Below, piece after piece: positions 35,496 to 47,938 of a stretch of DNA of 64,000 nucleotides (its first letter is position 1; every line of letters starts with the position of its first letter). A program made the position numbers and the translations under genes. The notes beneath the pieces are model-generated. The model saw only the letters and a program-made list of their open reading frames with translations, ran no database searches and was not told the origin of the DNA. The stretch is taken from NCBI GenBank assembly GCA_965153455.1, contig OZ234493.1:7616213-7680212 (forward strand), given 5' to 3'. The DNA is from Sphagnum compactum. Its lineage: Eukaryota > Bryophyta > Sphagnopsida > Sphagnales.

Positions 35496-38400
35496 TTAGT
35501 ACATCCCCTTGAAAACAGGATTGAGCCGGCAAATACTGGACCCATATTCCTCATATTCTGCCTTTGTGTGACATGCCTGGAATACAGAAAACACAATAGT
35601 GAGTGTCCCTATGACTAGCATAAAGCGTGAACATCAAACTGCGTGAGGGGGTACTACAAAGAATGATCTATGAATTACACAGCAGTGGAATTTGACGGTG
35701 AGGTCAACCTAGAATAAGGTATGTGCATCAATTTGAGCCTGATGACCTATGAACAAACCTAACCTGGACTGCCCCTTTTTTCTGTTAGTTTTTTGCATGC
35801 TAGTATGCATCTTGGACTAGCCTAAGCATAAGATCTTCCTCAATAAGAACTTCATCATGTGTTTGGTTGTGGTCCCAGCTACAGAAAATGGATGACATGA
35901 TGGAGGAGGCAGTACATTGTAGAAGTCTGGTGTGGAGGCAAGAAGCGATCCTCCAAACCAAACAGCAAACCGTTGCATGGGATGGCCCACCACATTCACC
36001 TCAACTGCCTGCGACTATTAAATCACCACATGAAATACTTTTGTCAGTAAGCCGAACTGTAAAAGCTCTTCAGAGAAAACTTATCAATCTTCTGTCACAT
36101 AATGTCAAAGTCTGTCTTCAACATGTTATGCATACACATTTGAAATCCATAGAAAAATCTGAAATTAGCCCACAGATGGAAGAATTGAGACACATATGTT
36201 GCAGGATATATCTCTAGTGACAATATGGATGCACATAGATGAAGATCATTTCACAGGTGTTTGATGAGTGAAGGATCAACCCAAAATGAATTTTTATTGT
36301 AGGAAACAAGTTTCTTCAATAGCAGATTTTCAGTGCTGCATGAGGTGCATTCAGAAAATAGATCACAAAAGGTCAAAAGACAACCTACTTTCAGATCTCC
36401 ACCACTCCTGGTCTCTGAAGCCAAAGACCGTGCATCTACAAGCTTCTTGATGTCACGCTGTAGTCTCCTCTGGAAGTCTTTGAACATGGTAGAACCTCCG
36501 GAAAGCACAATGTTCTGAAGAAAAACCATGTGACCAACTTTCTTACAGAATTTACATTATTGCAAGTAGCAACAGTTAAAAGAAAAAGACAAACTCAGAG
36601 AGGCACTGCAAATAAAAGCATACAGTTCATGCAGACATCAATGTGACACAGTGGAACATCGTAGCAGTTTATGGTCTAAATTTGGTCAGTGGATTACCAT
36701 TGGTCTAATCAACTTTCTGTTAGACCATAAGTCATGGAAAAGAAAGTTGCATTGTGTTCTCAGATGACAATGTATCCAACTACATAAAGATGGAGACTGG
36801 ACCTTGTAAAGGGCACGTCGTGTATCAATAGGTGCAGACTGAATGCACTTGTCAACCACCTCCGGCAGTGGTACTGTGAAGTCACTGCTGTAAATCTCAG
36901 GTGAGAAAAACACCTGTGCATCCATTGTGGACAAATATCACCTACATAAATATGAAGCATCACAACTATGGCCAATTGTATGGCCTACACGATAAGTGGA
37001 TTTCTTTCTGATGGGGTGTAAGGATCTTAAGCAGCAACACTGCCCAGGTTTTCTGAATCCTGCAATATTTGCATATGGTCTACACAAGAGGCTTTACATA
37101 AGCAGTGTTCTAACCAGATGCTTGAAGGTGAAGAGGCTGAACCTCAGGAGCAAGAAACCGTTCATATCCAACATCGCAAGAAAATGGAGCTCCTGTTTTT
37201 GAGTTGAAGCCTGTCCATTGCTTGATGTATTTGGAGGGCTCCTTATCATGCTTCCCAAACTCCTGCAACCAGACCATCACACAGCTACCTCTCATGGCTA
37301 AGACAAGAGATGGAATTCACAACCTCTCTAGTAAACTCAAAACAGCTGAAGTCAGCCAACAACTGTCAATGCTACAAAAACAGAGAAAGCAGTTACACAG
37401 TTTTCCAACACAAATGGGCCTCAACTATCACTCTGAACTAGAACTCTGGAACCCTCACCAGAAAGTGTTGGGAGAGAGAGTCACATTTAATTGTAACAAC
37501 ACACAAATGACAGTTTGAAGTATTTTTCCATAAAAAACTCAGGGATAAATAATTGATGGAGTAGCAATGTACTCAGATGAAGCAGGAGGGGGATGCTGTG
37601 TACCTTAACAATGTCTGCACAAGTGTAGCAGTAAGCCTCTTTCACCCTCCTTGCAACATCCAAAGAATCTTCTGGTGGGACACGCTCTCCTCGTTCCTGA
37701 AGGCCAGATTTGCATTAAAAACCCTAAACCCAAAACTGAGTTTGGATCATGTTCTCAAACACAAGTGAGACACAGTGTTCCAGCAACATGAAACATACTA
37801 TCTTAGCTCCAGTTAGCAAACCAACCAAGAAGGCTTTAATGACAAAACCAATTTCCAACCTAGACTACCAGCATGATCCAGAGCACAGCCCTGGAAGGAT
37901 CCACATGCAAGAGTTGAACAATGTTGTACCTTAATAGTGACACTCCATCCGACCCAGCTTGCTTTGAACACAGATGTGCAAGTGCAGAGATAAAATTGAC
38001 TGAAAAGGGAGGTTGGAAAATACCCGCATAAGCTGCTGGACAAAGATGGAGAGGTCACGGCCTGCAACAGGAATTGACTTTATGCTGCTGCCAATCACAT
38101 AGCCATCCGCAACTGGAACAACATGTGTCATGCCATCCCCAGCATCCACCACCACCCCTGTCATTTCCAACTGCATTCAAACTCCCCGCCCCACCCAAAC
38201 CAGATAAACAACATATAACACCAACAAATACTTGCAAACTGTTGTAAGAAAACCTGACTCAGGTGTCTGTGACAGAGAGTGCAATGTACCTTAGAAGTTG
38301 TGTAACCTGCAGCAAGGGCCAAAACAGCTTGTGTTGCTATGTAGAGACCTGGCACATTGAAGGTCTCAAACATAATCTCTCCCATGTATTCCCTATTCTC

Positions 38401-39498
38401 TGGTGCTGTGAGGGGGCTCTCAGTGAGAAGAAAGTAGTGATCCTCTGGATCGCATCGCAGGTAATTAAATATGCATTGCTGCCAAAATCGCTCCATTGTA
38501 TCCCAATTCTCAATCTGCAAAGCTCAAACTAGCATCAAGTCCAACACCTAAAAGTGTTTGGATTCCATAGCATATTTAGATGCCAAAATAATATGACTGA
38601 CCATAAACAAGCAGGAATGTGTCCTTCACCTCTCGCAAGTACAGAAGGTCAAGTTTAATGGATTGAAATATTGTAGAGCAAGTTCAATTTCAGTACCTGA
38701 CCATGTCGGATTGGGTAGCTCAAAGTATAAGCATTTGCATGTGTGCGTGCTAGAGCTTCTTCACCAATGAAGAAATCAAGGTCAGCCATTACACCGGCAC
38801 TATGGAAGGCGGACAGTCCTCCTTTTGATTGGTTGGCTGTTTGTCCAAGAAATGATTCGTTCACTGCAACCACAGTTGGGACAATGAAGCATGGCTCCAC
38901 ATTTCCTGCAAACCCCATTTTTGTGTACCTAGCAAAAGGCCCCAAAGCATGAGTCAACAACAACAGGAGGCAGATCCTTCAATTACATTCAAAAGAATTC
39001 ATCAAAGGTTTCCACAGTCTTCCGAAAGCAAGATGCATTGGTGCAGGTTAATATCATTTTCCAATTTCATGCTTTCTTGACCTATCTCCCAAAACCTCAT
39101 GTCACGAAGAGATCATCACTCCACAAGCCACAATGACAAGCAAAACGACGAAAAACAACGAAACGAATATCTAGTCGTATACTGAAAACCTATTCTTCTT
39201 CACCCTGTGCAAAACACAGACATCAGGCGGCAACGGATTCTGCAACAAAGCAGCAGAAAGACGGCAAGTCGGCCCTCCACAGCTATATCCTTCTTCGATC
39301 AGGTACAATCCACTTCAAAAAAGAGCAAATCCAGCGACCCGGAAATCTTCATAACTTTTAGCAAGTATGTAGGGAAGAAAAGAAAAGAAAAACAAACACA
39401 GAGACAGAGAGAAACACAGAGACAAAAAGCATACAGAAAGAAGGAAAGTACCCTGTGCCATTGTCGATGACCACAGCAGGGCGGCCAGCGGCATCCAT
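35496..39498 (-). CDS. ARP3: Actin-related protein 3, complete ten-exon gene
   Basis: Exons in transcript order: 39498-39452, 38928-38697, 38514-38290, 38170-38024, 37696-37604, 37262-37143, 36913-36803, 36514-36389, 36008-35916 and 35576-35496. All introns are GT-AG and the frame stays open for 424 residues, close to the plant ARP3 length. The actin-fold nucleotide sites are present: [14 protein letters not shown] near the N-terminus, [15 protein letters not shown] in the middle (phosphate 2) and [11 protein letters not shown] near residue 330. ARP3-type blocks such as [19 protein letters not shown] and [12 protein letters not shown] are conserved, and the end is NPVFKGMY. With ARP2, ARP3 forms the filament-like core of the ARP2/3 complex, which nucleates branched actin under SCAR/WAVE control. 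In plants it affects cell shape. The first exon codes for only 16 residues, with the last codon split. No disabling change was seen. The flanking bHLH gene and eEF2 pseudogene are functionally unrelated. Confidence 0.97.
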
Positions 39499-39745
39499 GG
39501 CAACAACAACAACAGCAATGACACCTGCCGCAATCCAAGACAGTGAAAGAAACCCAACTCTAGCAAAACACCAAGATTTAGTTTCGCATTCGATGTCGCT
39601 TCTCTTGCAGCGAGCCAGCAAGCCAGCGAGCAACAGACAGCAGTCGTGCAAGCTCTTGAGGGGCAGCTCCGGAACGCCTACCTAGCTAGAAGCCTTATCG
39701 CCAAAAAGGGAAATAATAAATTATAAATTCGAGAAATTAGTGTTT
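39499..39745 (-). promoter_or_regulatory. ARP3 5' leader and proximal promoter
   Basis: This stretch lies immediately upstream of the ARP3 start. It contains no upstream frame of note and no unambiguous TATA box at a normal distance. It borders a copy of dispersed repeat B. Confidence 0.4.
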
Positions 39746-39892
39746 CTGGAGGTTTTCAGTCGCCAGAAGTGAGGGAAAAAGAAAAAAAAACCGCCAGATT
39801 CATACATGTAGTGTCCATTGTGTAGCCAAACATTATAAAAGGGTCGGTAAATATTTGTACTTTATTTCTGGTGTGTAGCCAGATTTGACTAA
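39746..39892 (+). repeat. Dispersed repeat family B, copy 1, in the ARP3 upstream region
   Basis: This stretch matches 58366-58502 in the same orientation: GGAGGTTTTCA, CCAGAAGTGAGGGAAA, CATTGTGTAG, AGCCAAACAT, TATAAAAGG, AAATATTTG and AGATTTGACTAA occur in the same order. Where the copies differ, this one often has CG while the other has TG or CA. It starts about 250 bases upstream of the ARP3 ATG. Confidence 0.82.
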
Positions 39893-40028
39893 ATCTTCCT
39901 AGGGATGATCGCCATTCTGGCTACAAACAGAATTTTCTTTTATTAAAAAAACACGGCAACCCAGTTTCTAGCTTTGATACCCGCCCAAATATGAGCTCTG
40001 CACCGGTTTCATATCCGTCTCAATATAT

Positions 40029-40215
40029 ATGTGTGATTAGTATGGTTAATTTATATGTGTCATATGTGTGTGATTAGGATGGTTAATTGTATGTGTCACA
40101 TGTGTGTGTGGTTAGGATGGTTAATTGTATGTGTCACATGTGTGTGTGGCTAGGATGGTTAATTATATGTGTCACATGTGTGTGATTAGCATGGTTTATC
40201 ATATGGATGTGATGA
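40029..40215 (+). repeat. Minisatellite, about 5 units of 34-38 bp
   Basis: Units contain ATGTGTGTG, TTAGGATGGTTAATT and TATGTGTCAC. The first and last units are degenerate. No coding sense is seen. Confidence 0.85.
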
Positions 40216-41315
40216 ACATAGTTCACCATATGGGACGTATATGTTTATGAAACATGGTTATTATTCTTAGCATGTGTGGCAATGATGAACATGGCTAATC
40301 ATCACATTCGAGCTAACCCTCGTTTATTGCTAGATATTAGGGTGTTCGCAGGTTGATCTTTTGATAATTCCAGCACAAGAATTGGTTGTTTCAATCAGCA
40401 ATTATCTCAAATGTCCAGTTGGTTGTATATATGATTGGATTGATTATTGAATCATCTCCTCTAAAGTAAAGTTTTAAACCATCTATGATTCAAAAGTCCT
40501 TATGAACACCTTCTCACCCTTGAGGGTGAAAGGATTTTAGTGAGAATTTATCTAAGGAGGAAGGTTGTTTGTTGGCCTTGCCTACCAAAGGCAATTAGGA
40601 TATTGTGTTTAGATTCATTATAGAGTATGGTAGATTAATGGATTTTGGCCCCTAGGTAATAGGTCTAAACATGAGATACTCATGAGATAAAGCAAGGTTT
40701 GCATCTAAATTAAGATGGACACATAAGAATTCCCAAAAGCTTTGTAATTTAAGCACCTTAATCTCCTGAATCCAGCATTTGGATAAGTGATTAACCACGC
40801 CTCTTAAGTCCCAATATTGTAAAAAAAATAGGCATAGCATCAATATTGTCAAAAAAAAAGTCACCCAATCACACAACTTCAACTAGTTTTTTTTACCACA
40901 TTCTGCCACTCCTTATGCAAACCAAGAGAACCAATACAGTATAACATCTAGTGTGCAATAAATTAGCTGTTCTTGAATCAAACACATAGACTATGTTAGA
41001 ATATTGAAGACCTGCAATTGATCAATTCTTGACCGGAACAAAAACCCACAGAAACAGCAAAACTACTCTTCCTCATCACTGGAGTATAGTCACTAAGAAA
41101 ACACAGCATTGTCACATAATTGAACTCATTTCTATACCCTCTGATGAAACCTACAAGTTGAGTCCCCATAATAAGGTAAGTCTTCAAAATAACTATAGCT
41201 GACTGGTTAGACCAGTATTGGTCAGGAGTTGGAACTAAAGGTTTTAAACAGAGCACATAGAACCCCAAAATTGAAAGCAAATTGCAACCCTCACAACAAG
41301 ACAAACTGGCCACAA
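40216..41315. other. Intergenic DNA between ARP3 and the eEF2 pseudogene
   Basis: No gene recognised. The right part is the former 3' flank of the eEF2 copy. Confidence 0.5.
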
Positions 41316-44291
41316 TTACAACTTGTCCTCGTACTCTGAGAGAGGAGTGATTTGTTCCTTAAGACCCTTCTGTTTTCTAATGTCAGCGACAATAGTCCCT
41401 GCCTGTGAGCCTGCCTCTTGTAGGTCACTGTTCAACATCTCCCAATGATCAAACACTGCCTGGGGGAAAGCCTGTCCAGATGTTGCAGCATGAAGAGTAC
41501 CTGAGAAACCAAATGACTCAATCACTGGACGATATGCCTTGATGTTGTATCAAGGAGTTCCTGGCCACTGGATTTCCTCAAACACAAGACCCCGCTTCTG
41601 ATTCAGTACACTGTAGATGCCACCAATAGCCCCCTCTGGTGCCTGAATCTCCACCAAGTATACTGGTTCCAGAAGGCGAGGCTTTGCTGTCAGCTGAGCT
41701 GCATACATCACACGCCTGGCAGTTGGAATGACCTGACCACCACCCCGATGGATGGCATCAGCATGGAGTACAACATCACAACCCTCAAAGGCAATACCTC
41801 GCATATTCTCCTCAGCTAATGCACCCTCCTTAGTGGCCCACTGGAATGCAGCCACCACAGAATCCTTGATTTCATTCAGGTACTGCACTCCCTTACACAT
41901 GTCAACCACCATGTTCCTTGCTCCTCACCTTGGGGTCATCACGGGGACCAATGCGGCCATCATCTATGGCCTCTGCCAATCCCTCCTCCAGAGGCCTTGC
42001 CTCAAAGGAAAGGTGATTGTGCTTGTTGGGGGACTTGCTCATCACTGTACAGGATGATTTCTCCAGCACAGTCTCATGGAAGGAAACCATTGGGTTGACA
42101 CAATAATTTCTGCACCTCCCATGAAATCATCCTGCAAATCCTTCAGACAAATTTCCAAATGTAACTCTCCAGCACCTGCAATAATATGCTCCCCACTCTC
42201 CTCAATCATACACAAAACCATGGGGTCTGACTTTGCCAATCTCTTCAGACCTTCAACAAGCTTAGGCAGGTTGGATGCCACCTTGCATTGCACTGCAACA
42301 TGCACAACAGGTGACACAGAGAATTTCATGGCCCGAATAGGGTGGGCATCTACTTCCTTCTCGCCAGTCAAGGTTGCATTCTTGATGATGAACTGATCCA
42401 GTTCAACCATAGCCACTGTATTTCCAAATGGCACATCTTCCACAGATTCCTGATGCCTACCCATCCAGATCACTGTCCTTTGCACACTCTTGGTAGACAA
42501 ATCCTTCTTTCCACCTGGCATATAATTGGGCCCCATGATACGAACCTTCATACCTGTGGCCACCTTGCCAGCAAACACCCACCCAAAGGCAAAGAACCGA
42601 CCCTTGTCAGAAGCTGGAATCATCTTTGACACATACAACATGAGAGGACCCTCTGGATCACAGTTCCTGATGGCTGTTGCGTACTGGTCATCCATTGGGC
42701 CCTCATACAAGTTGTCGACCCTGTACTTCTGGGCAGTGGCAGGAGATGGCAAATGATAGATCATCATCTCAAGAAGGGCACTGCTGGCAGGCAGCCACGA
42801 TTGCATCACCCGCTTCATTAGTGCCTTTGACATCAGATCCTTCTCCTCTCCCTTGAGAGAACATCCAAGTTTAGCCATCATGGGTCACAGCTTGTCCTTC
42901 TGGTCATTCATGCAGACATTGATGATCTGCTTGATAGGGTTGTACACAAACCACACAAACCCACACTGGCATGTGGGAGATCCTGTGCTCTTGTTTGTCC
43001 ATTTCTTGATGGCTGGGTCATAGTAATTCTCACCCCACAACTGCTCCATCATTTTCTTCTCATCTACATTGAATTTTGAGGCATACATCTTGGCAAAATT
43101 GGTGAGAGTGAAGGCCCAGCCATGAAGCCCAGCCGAGAAGGCAACTGTTCCCTTCTCAGGATAGACTTGCACATCACCCAGCAGTGGATCCTCATAAGTT
43201 GCCATGATGACATTTGCATTTTCAATCACATGCTGGAAGGTCTGATATGCCTCCTCACCCTCTACCTTCAGTTCCAAAAAGCACCTGTCCATCTTGTTCA
43301 CTGTCAGCACAGGCCGATTCCTCTCACTGAGTACTTATCGAAGCACAGTGTCTGTTTGCACACAGACTCCCTCCACACAATCTACAACCACCAGTGCACC
43401 ATCTGTGATGCAAAGAGCAGCAGTCACCTCAGATGAGAAATCCACATGCCCAGGTGAATCTATCAAGTTGATGAGATAATCATTGCCATCCTTCTGTCCA
43501 TGGTAATCCTTCAGTGCCACATCCGACATCTCATGATACAGTGAAATCCCTGTGGACTTGATGGTGATGCCTCTCTCTGCCTCATCTGCCTGTGTATCCA
43601 TGAGCCGCACATCACCAGACACTTCTTGGGCAATGATACCAGCAGCAGCAACAAGTGAATCCATCAAGGTTGATTTTCCTGAAAAGCAGCAGATGCACAG
43701 CCCCATGCAAGTGGCTCCTCAGTATGATAACTTTCAACACAAAACCAGTTCCTATCAAACATCCAAAGGATTTACACTGTTGAATCAGCCTGCAACAATA
43801 TACAATCTGTGAGATGAAGACAAGCTACATACCATGATCGACATGGGCAATCACAGACATATTCCTGATATTGTGTTTTGTCCATAATCCGCCGCAACTC
43901 GTCTGAAGTAAACTTCACCTGCACCCACCATGATTAGACAAGCGCTAGCCCCCCTCAGCACTCTTAATTTCTCAGCTGCAATTCACTATCCTCCAGGCGA
44001 GGACAGCGGCCTGGAGGACAGCGGAGAGGAGGAGACACAAAGGGAACACTCTTGCATGCCGGCGGCAGCAGCAGAACATAGATGATCCGAGCTTACAAAA
44101 GGCCAATTCCTGGGAACAGTACACAATCTAGATGCTACCAAAGAATTTACCATCGTCGCTACTGAAGAGGGATGATCGCCTCGCAGGTCCTATCGATTAG
44201 CAGAGAAACTTCGCCACACAAGCAACACAAATTTTTGCGCAAGCATGCACGACAAGCAGAAAGAAAGGGAGATAGAGATGTTACATACCAT
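41316..44291 (-). pseudogene. eEF2 (elongation factor 2) duplicated pseudogene with introns retained
   Basis: Intact eEF2 is the GTPase that moves tRNA and mRNA through the ribosome. Here an ATG at 44291-44289 is followed at once by a GTATGT donor. Intron 1 is 44288-43919, exon 2 43918-43833, intron 2 43832-43679, and the large third exon runs to the stop at 41318-41316. Conserved blocks are easy to see: TKST-type GTPase start, [54 protein letters not shown], and the diphthamide region [18 protein letters not shown]. Breaks: a 2-base deletion in exon 2; TAA at 43337-43335 (usually Gln); TGA at 42887-42885 (usually Trp); a 1-base deletion near 42095; a deletion of about 26 codons with frame change near 41916; TGA at 41552-41550 (usually Leu). 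Retained introns mean DNA duplication, not a retrocopy. Sequencing error cannot explain this many scattered changes. Confidence 0.95.
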
Positions 44292-44650
44292 GTTGACGCC
44301 GCGAAAGGAAGCGGCTTACAGCCACAAAGCGGACACCAAGCGGCCCAGAGCGAACTATGAACGGCGAAAGCCGAGAGAGAGAGAGAAGAGAAGAGAGAGC
44401 GTGCGAGAGAAGAGAGCGAGATGTAGAGAAACAAAGAAGACGGTGGACCAAGCAAAACCCTATGGGCCTGCGGGCGTTTAGAGTTAGGGGCTCGCGTTGC
44501 TGCCGATGTAGTTTCCGTTCTCGGTTGAAGGTCGGAGCACACGACGGTGGGGCCACAAAAATCACGTCTAGCGCTGGACTTCTTCTCTGCAGGATTCGAG
44601 CTTCCAACCAAGAATGGGAGGTCTGTAACAACAAACAACAATACTTCAAT
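44292..44650 (-). promoter_or_regulatory. Former leader and promoter of the eEF2 copy
   Basis: Upstream of the retained ATG the minus strand carries a CT-rich tract (GA-rich on the plus strand, 44370-44440), typical of highly expressed plant housekeeping genes. It shows that the duplication included 5' flanking DNA. Whether it still drives transcription is unknown. Confidence 0.4.
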
Positions 44651-44959
44651 GTTGCATGATCGAATCAGGCGTGAAAATCACTGTATGGATTCATGAGGAT
44701 TCATGAGGATTCATGGCATAGATTCCTTCAAAATCTACAAAGTAAGGTCTGAAAGATGTGTGTTGATTGATGCTTTCAGGTGTGTGGAGCACATTGGACC
44801 CCCGTTGGGAGAAGTTTGCTCTTAAACTTTGTGAATTTTTTCGACAATTTGCAATGCCTTCTTTCGAACTTCTCATCGTGAAAACTTTCCAATGAGAGGT
44901 TGTGGGAATGAAGCTCCTCTGAATTGGAAGTAAACAATCGCCGCAACCACGAGTGACTG

Positions 44960-45265
44960 GGAGATGATTACTCGTGGAGATAACATCTAGAAGAAGATAC
45001 CCATCTGGAGAGAAGTGGAAATGTATTTGCTGAGTTGATTGAGCATGACGGCATTCTGTGGACTCAATCTGAATTCCCAAATGTCTGTTCTGCAAGAAGA
45101 AAACAGGAGATGGTTACTTGTAGAGATAACATCTAGAAGAAGATGAGCATTTGGAGAGGAGAAGTGGAAATGTATTTGCTGAGGTGATTGAGCATGATGG
45201 CATTCTGTGGATCCAATCTGAGATCCCAAATGTTGGTTCTGCAAGAAGAGAATGGGAGATGATAT
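44960..45265 (+). repeat. Tandem duplication, two units of about 147 bp plus a partial third
   Basis: Copy 1 is 44960-45105 and copy 2 is 45106-45253, and a third start (GGGAGATGAT) follows at 45254. Shared blocks include GGAGATAACATCTAGAAGAAGAT, GAAGTGGAAATGTATTTGCTGAG and CCCAAATGT, divided here only for listing. Both copies stay open in one minus-strand frame, but the resulting peptide is not recognised. Just before it, GGATTCATGA is repeated three times (44690-44715). Confidence 0.88.
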
Positions 45266-47778
45266 CTGGTGAAGTTTGTGGAAACTGTGCTTGATTATGA
45301 CCAAGGCCCAGGTTCCATTTACTCAACTCTCCTACTACTATGAGGTGACCCCGAAAACAAATTCAGCTTCGTTTTGGAAGAGCTTTTCAAAGAGATGGAA
45401 GATTGATTTTCTTCAAAGGCACAGAGAGCTGGTCCTGAACGATGTCCATGACATGGCAGCCACCGTTGTGATACGATAGCAAACTCCAATGTCCAAGCTT
45501 CTGATGATACTTCAGGTACATCTTATGTCATCTACCTGCTATTTTATTTTGACACTTGAGTATAATATTTCTTCTTTTGATACTTGAAAGTTTCTACTTG
45601 CATGGGTAGTGAAAGTGTGGTTGGGACACCAGTGGAAGATGAAATGAATGTCTCTATTGTGAACCTGGCTGATAGACCAGATATCGAATTTCTACGAGAT
45701 TGTTTTTCTACTTTCTAAAAACAAGTCACACTTGGTGGCTTGATTTGCTCTAAGCTCTCTCAAGCAAAAAGAAAAGGAATAGAAGTAATGATGTTGTTAA
45801 AACAATATCTGCCATGTCTTCTGCAAACATGGCATCCATGATTGAGAGTTGAGAGAAGAGTGTGAGGTGTAATTCTAACAATGAATGGGCTTTTGAGCAC
45901 GAAAAGAAAATTTCCTGAAGATAATAAGCTTGCTTATTATGGAGAAATTGGTAAATGAATGTCTGGATGTAATGGGTGTGGCAGATGCACTGTCATTGTT
46001 AGTTGCAACTTGGTATTTCAACTCAATACCAAAGGAAAGATAGTTGTCAGTTTTAAATTCTTCCAATTTGTTGGATGCTCATAATGTAGTATCAATAATT
46101 GTGTAGTCACAATTGCATGCAAGGTTGTTGTCAGTACAGGATGTTCTTGTAGGCTGTTCTTGTGATATTACTAGTTATCTGTTTTTGACGTAGTTGGTTC
46201 AATTCAAGTGAAGAGGTGACAATTGCTGCCTTTCCAATTCTTTTCCACACACGAAGTTGATGCATTGTGACTTTGATAGTTGTACTATGATGGCATTATA
46301 TCCATGATTGCAAAACAGGAAACAAAATGGGGAGGTTCTTTTGCTACTTGTTCTCTTTGGTATTAGTTCTTCTAAATTCCTTTGCCTTGGTGTAATGGTA
46401 AGAAATTTCATTGTGGGGCTAGGTGGGCATTTCCTTGCTCAACTGAAATTTGGGTATGGTCAGCTTCCTTTGTTTCAATCATGTGCATTCTGTGTAGGGT
46501 AAAGTCCTAGGGTGAGGACATTCTTGAATAAGGGGCCTAGGACAAGGTGATAAGGGGCCCCAACTGATGGGCTTTGCCCATCATAAAAGTACAAGGCAAT
46601 GGTTACCATGAACCTAAACCTATGTTTCATACATCAACATCAAACAGAACAGTACTAAAACAACCAAAGTGGTAGAGACTTTTGAAACAAACAGAAATGA
46701 ACTATGAAATTGGAATGATCAAAATCAAAATCGAATTCTTGCAATTGTCTTTTCCACTTAAAAGTCATTGACATGTAGCTTCAAATGTGATCCATATACA
46801 TAAAAAGGTTTCAAAATGCCAGGGTATTCAAAACTCCAAATATCTATATGCAGATTTTGCACTTTTGTTTCTCATCTTCAACAGTGTTCATTCGCTGTAG
46901 GCCTTCTTCAAGCTTCCTCTCTTAGATGATCAGCCCAATCAATAGCTCCTCCCTTTCTGTGTGTTGACTGTTAATGACTTCTTGCATCAATTGCATCAAG
47001 TTTCCCTTAAGTTATTGTAGGGAGCATCTTCCTAATGTGGTAGCACACCATCTGCGGCAAGAACTCTCCAATAATATCATGTATCTTGCTACCTCTGACA
47101 TTTTCATACCTCCCTAATACCTTTTAGCACATTCTTGGTGGTTGGTTGGCTGAACCATAGAATTCACCTTCTTTTGTGTCCCATTGCTTGAAAGCTTGGT
47201 GCTCCCATATAATCAGTTATGTTTTGTAACTAGCAAGAGCACACTGGTTATTGTAACTAGTCTTGGTGTTCACGTGCCTTGACTATTCATGATACTTTAT
47301 GCATTCTTGTTGCTTATGTAGTCCAATGTTTATTTCGATTCTGACAGAAGATATTGGCCCAAGACACCTTTGCAAGCCTTCACTGGGTTCAAGAGAATGA
47401 ATGCAAAGCTCCAGTACAAGTTTTGGGCAATTTCAAATTGAACTATGGAGATTTTTGTTTCAGCCAAAAAGGACTTTTGTGTTTTGGAACAAATTATAAG
47501 CCTGGTGATGAGTGACCATAATAGCATCTATAGGATTCTTTTGTTCATTAGCTTCCTCATGAAGGAAAAAAAGTTGAACATATTTTATTTCCCACTCAAG
47601 ATTGACTTCAACTTTATATGTGCAAAATGTTGTAAATTGTTTCGCTTTATATATGGCGAAAAGAGGGTATAACCAATGTTGGCAAGTTCTCCAATTTGGA
47701 GTGTTGAACTTGAGGAGTTCAAGTTATTGTGACTTATTAAATTTCAATTGATACCCTTTTGGTGAAATTGACACAAGA
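45266..47778. other. Intergenic DNA, no gene recognised
   Basis: Open frames are short and unfamiliar. A tRNA A-box-like string near 46385 has no matching B box. Nothing else can be supported. Confidence 0.5.
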
Positions 47779-47781
47779 ATT

Positions 47782-47935
47782 CACTACAATAAAAGGTGTC
47801 CCTGTATGCCAAGTGATTTCACTGGATTTTGGGTGAATTCACTGGTTGTAGTGAACAAGGACCAGTGAAGAAGTAGTGAATTCACTGGTCTAGTGAACGA
47901 GGACTAGTGAAGTACATCCACATTTTGTAGTAGTG
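47782..47935. mobile_element. CACTA-type miniature transposon (154 bp)
   Basis: The element starts CACTACAATAAAAGGTGT and ends in TTTTGTAGTAGTG, so both ends read CACTAC inward. It is flanked by ATT on both sides (47779-47781 and 47936-47938), the 3-bp target duplication typical of CACTA (En/Spm) elements. Inside, TTCACTGG and CCAGTGAA-like motifs repeat in both orientations, as CACTA subterminal repeats do. The ends are imperfect beyond the first bases. It has no coding capacity, so it would depend on transposase from elsewhere. Confidence 0.75.
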
Positions 47936-47938
47936 ATT

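Noticed and set aside
41316-44291. Functional eEF2 gene with sequencing errors
   Set aside because: Three stops, three indels including a loss of about 26 codons, and many changes at invariant residues cannot all be errors.
46380-46450. tRNA gene suggested by GGTGTAATGGTAAG
   Set aside because: There is no B box, anticodon arm or acceptor pairing downstream.
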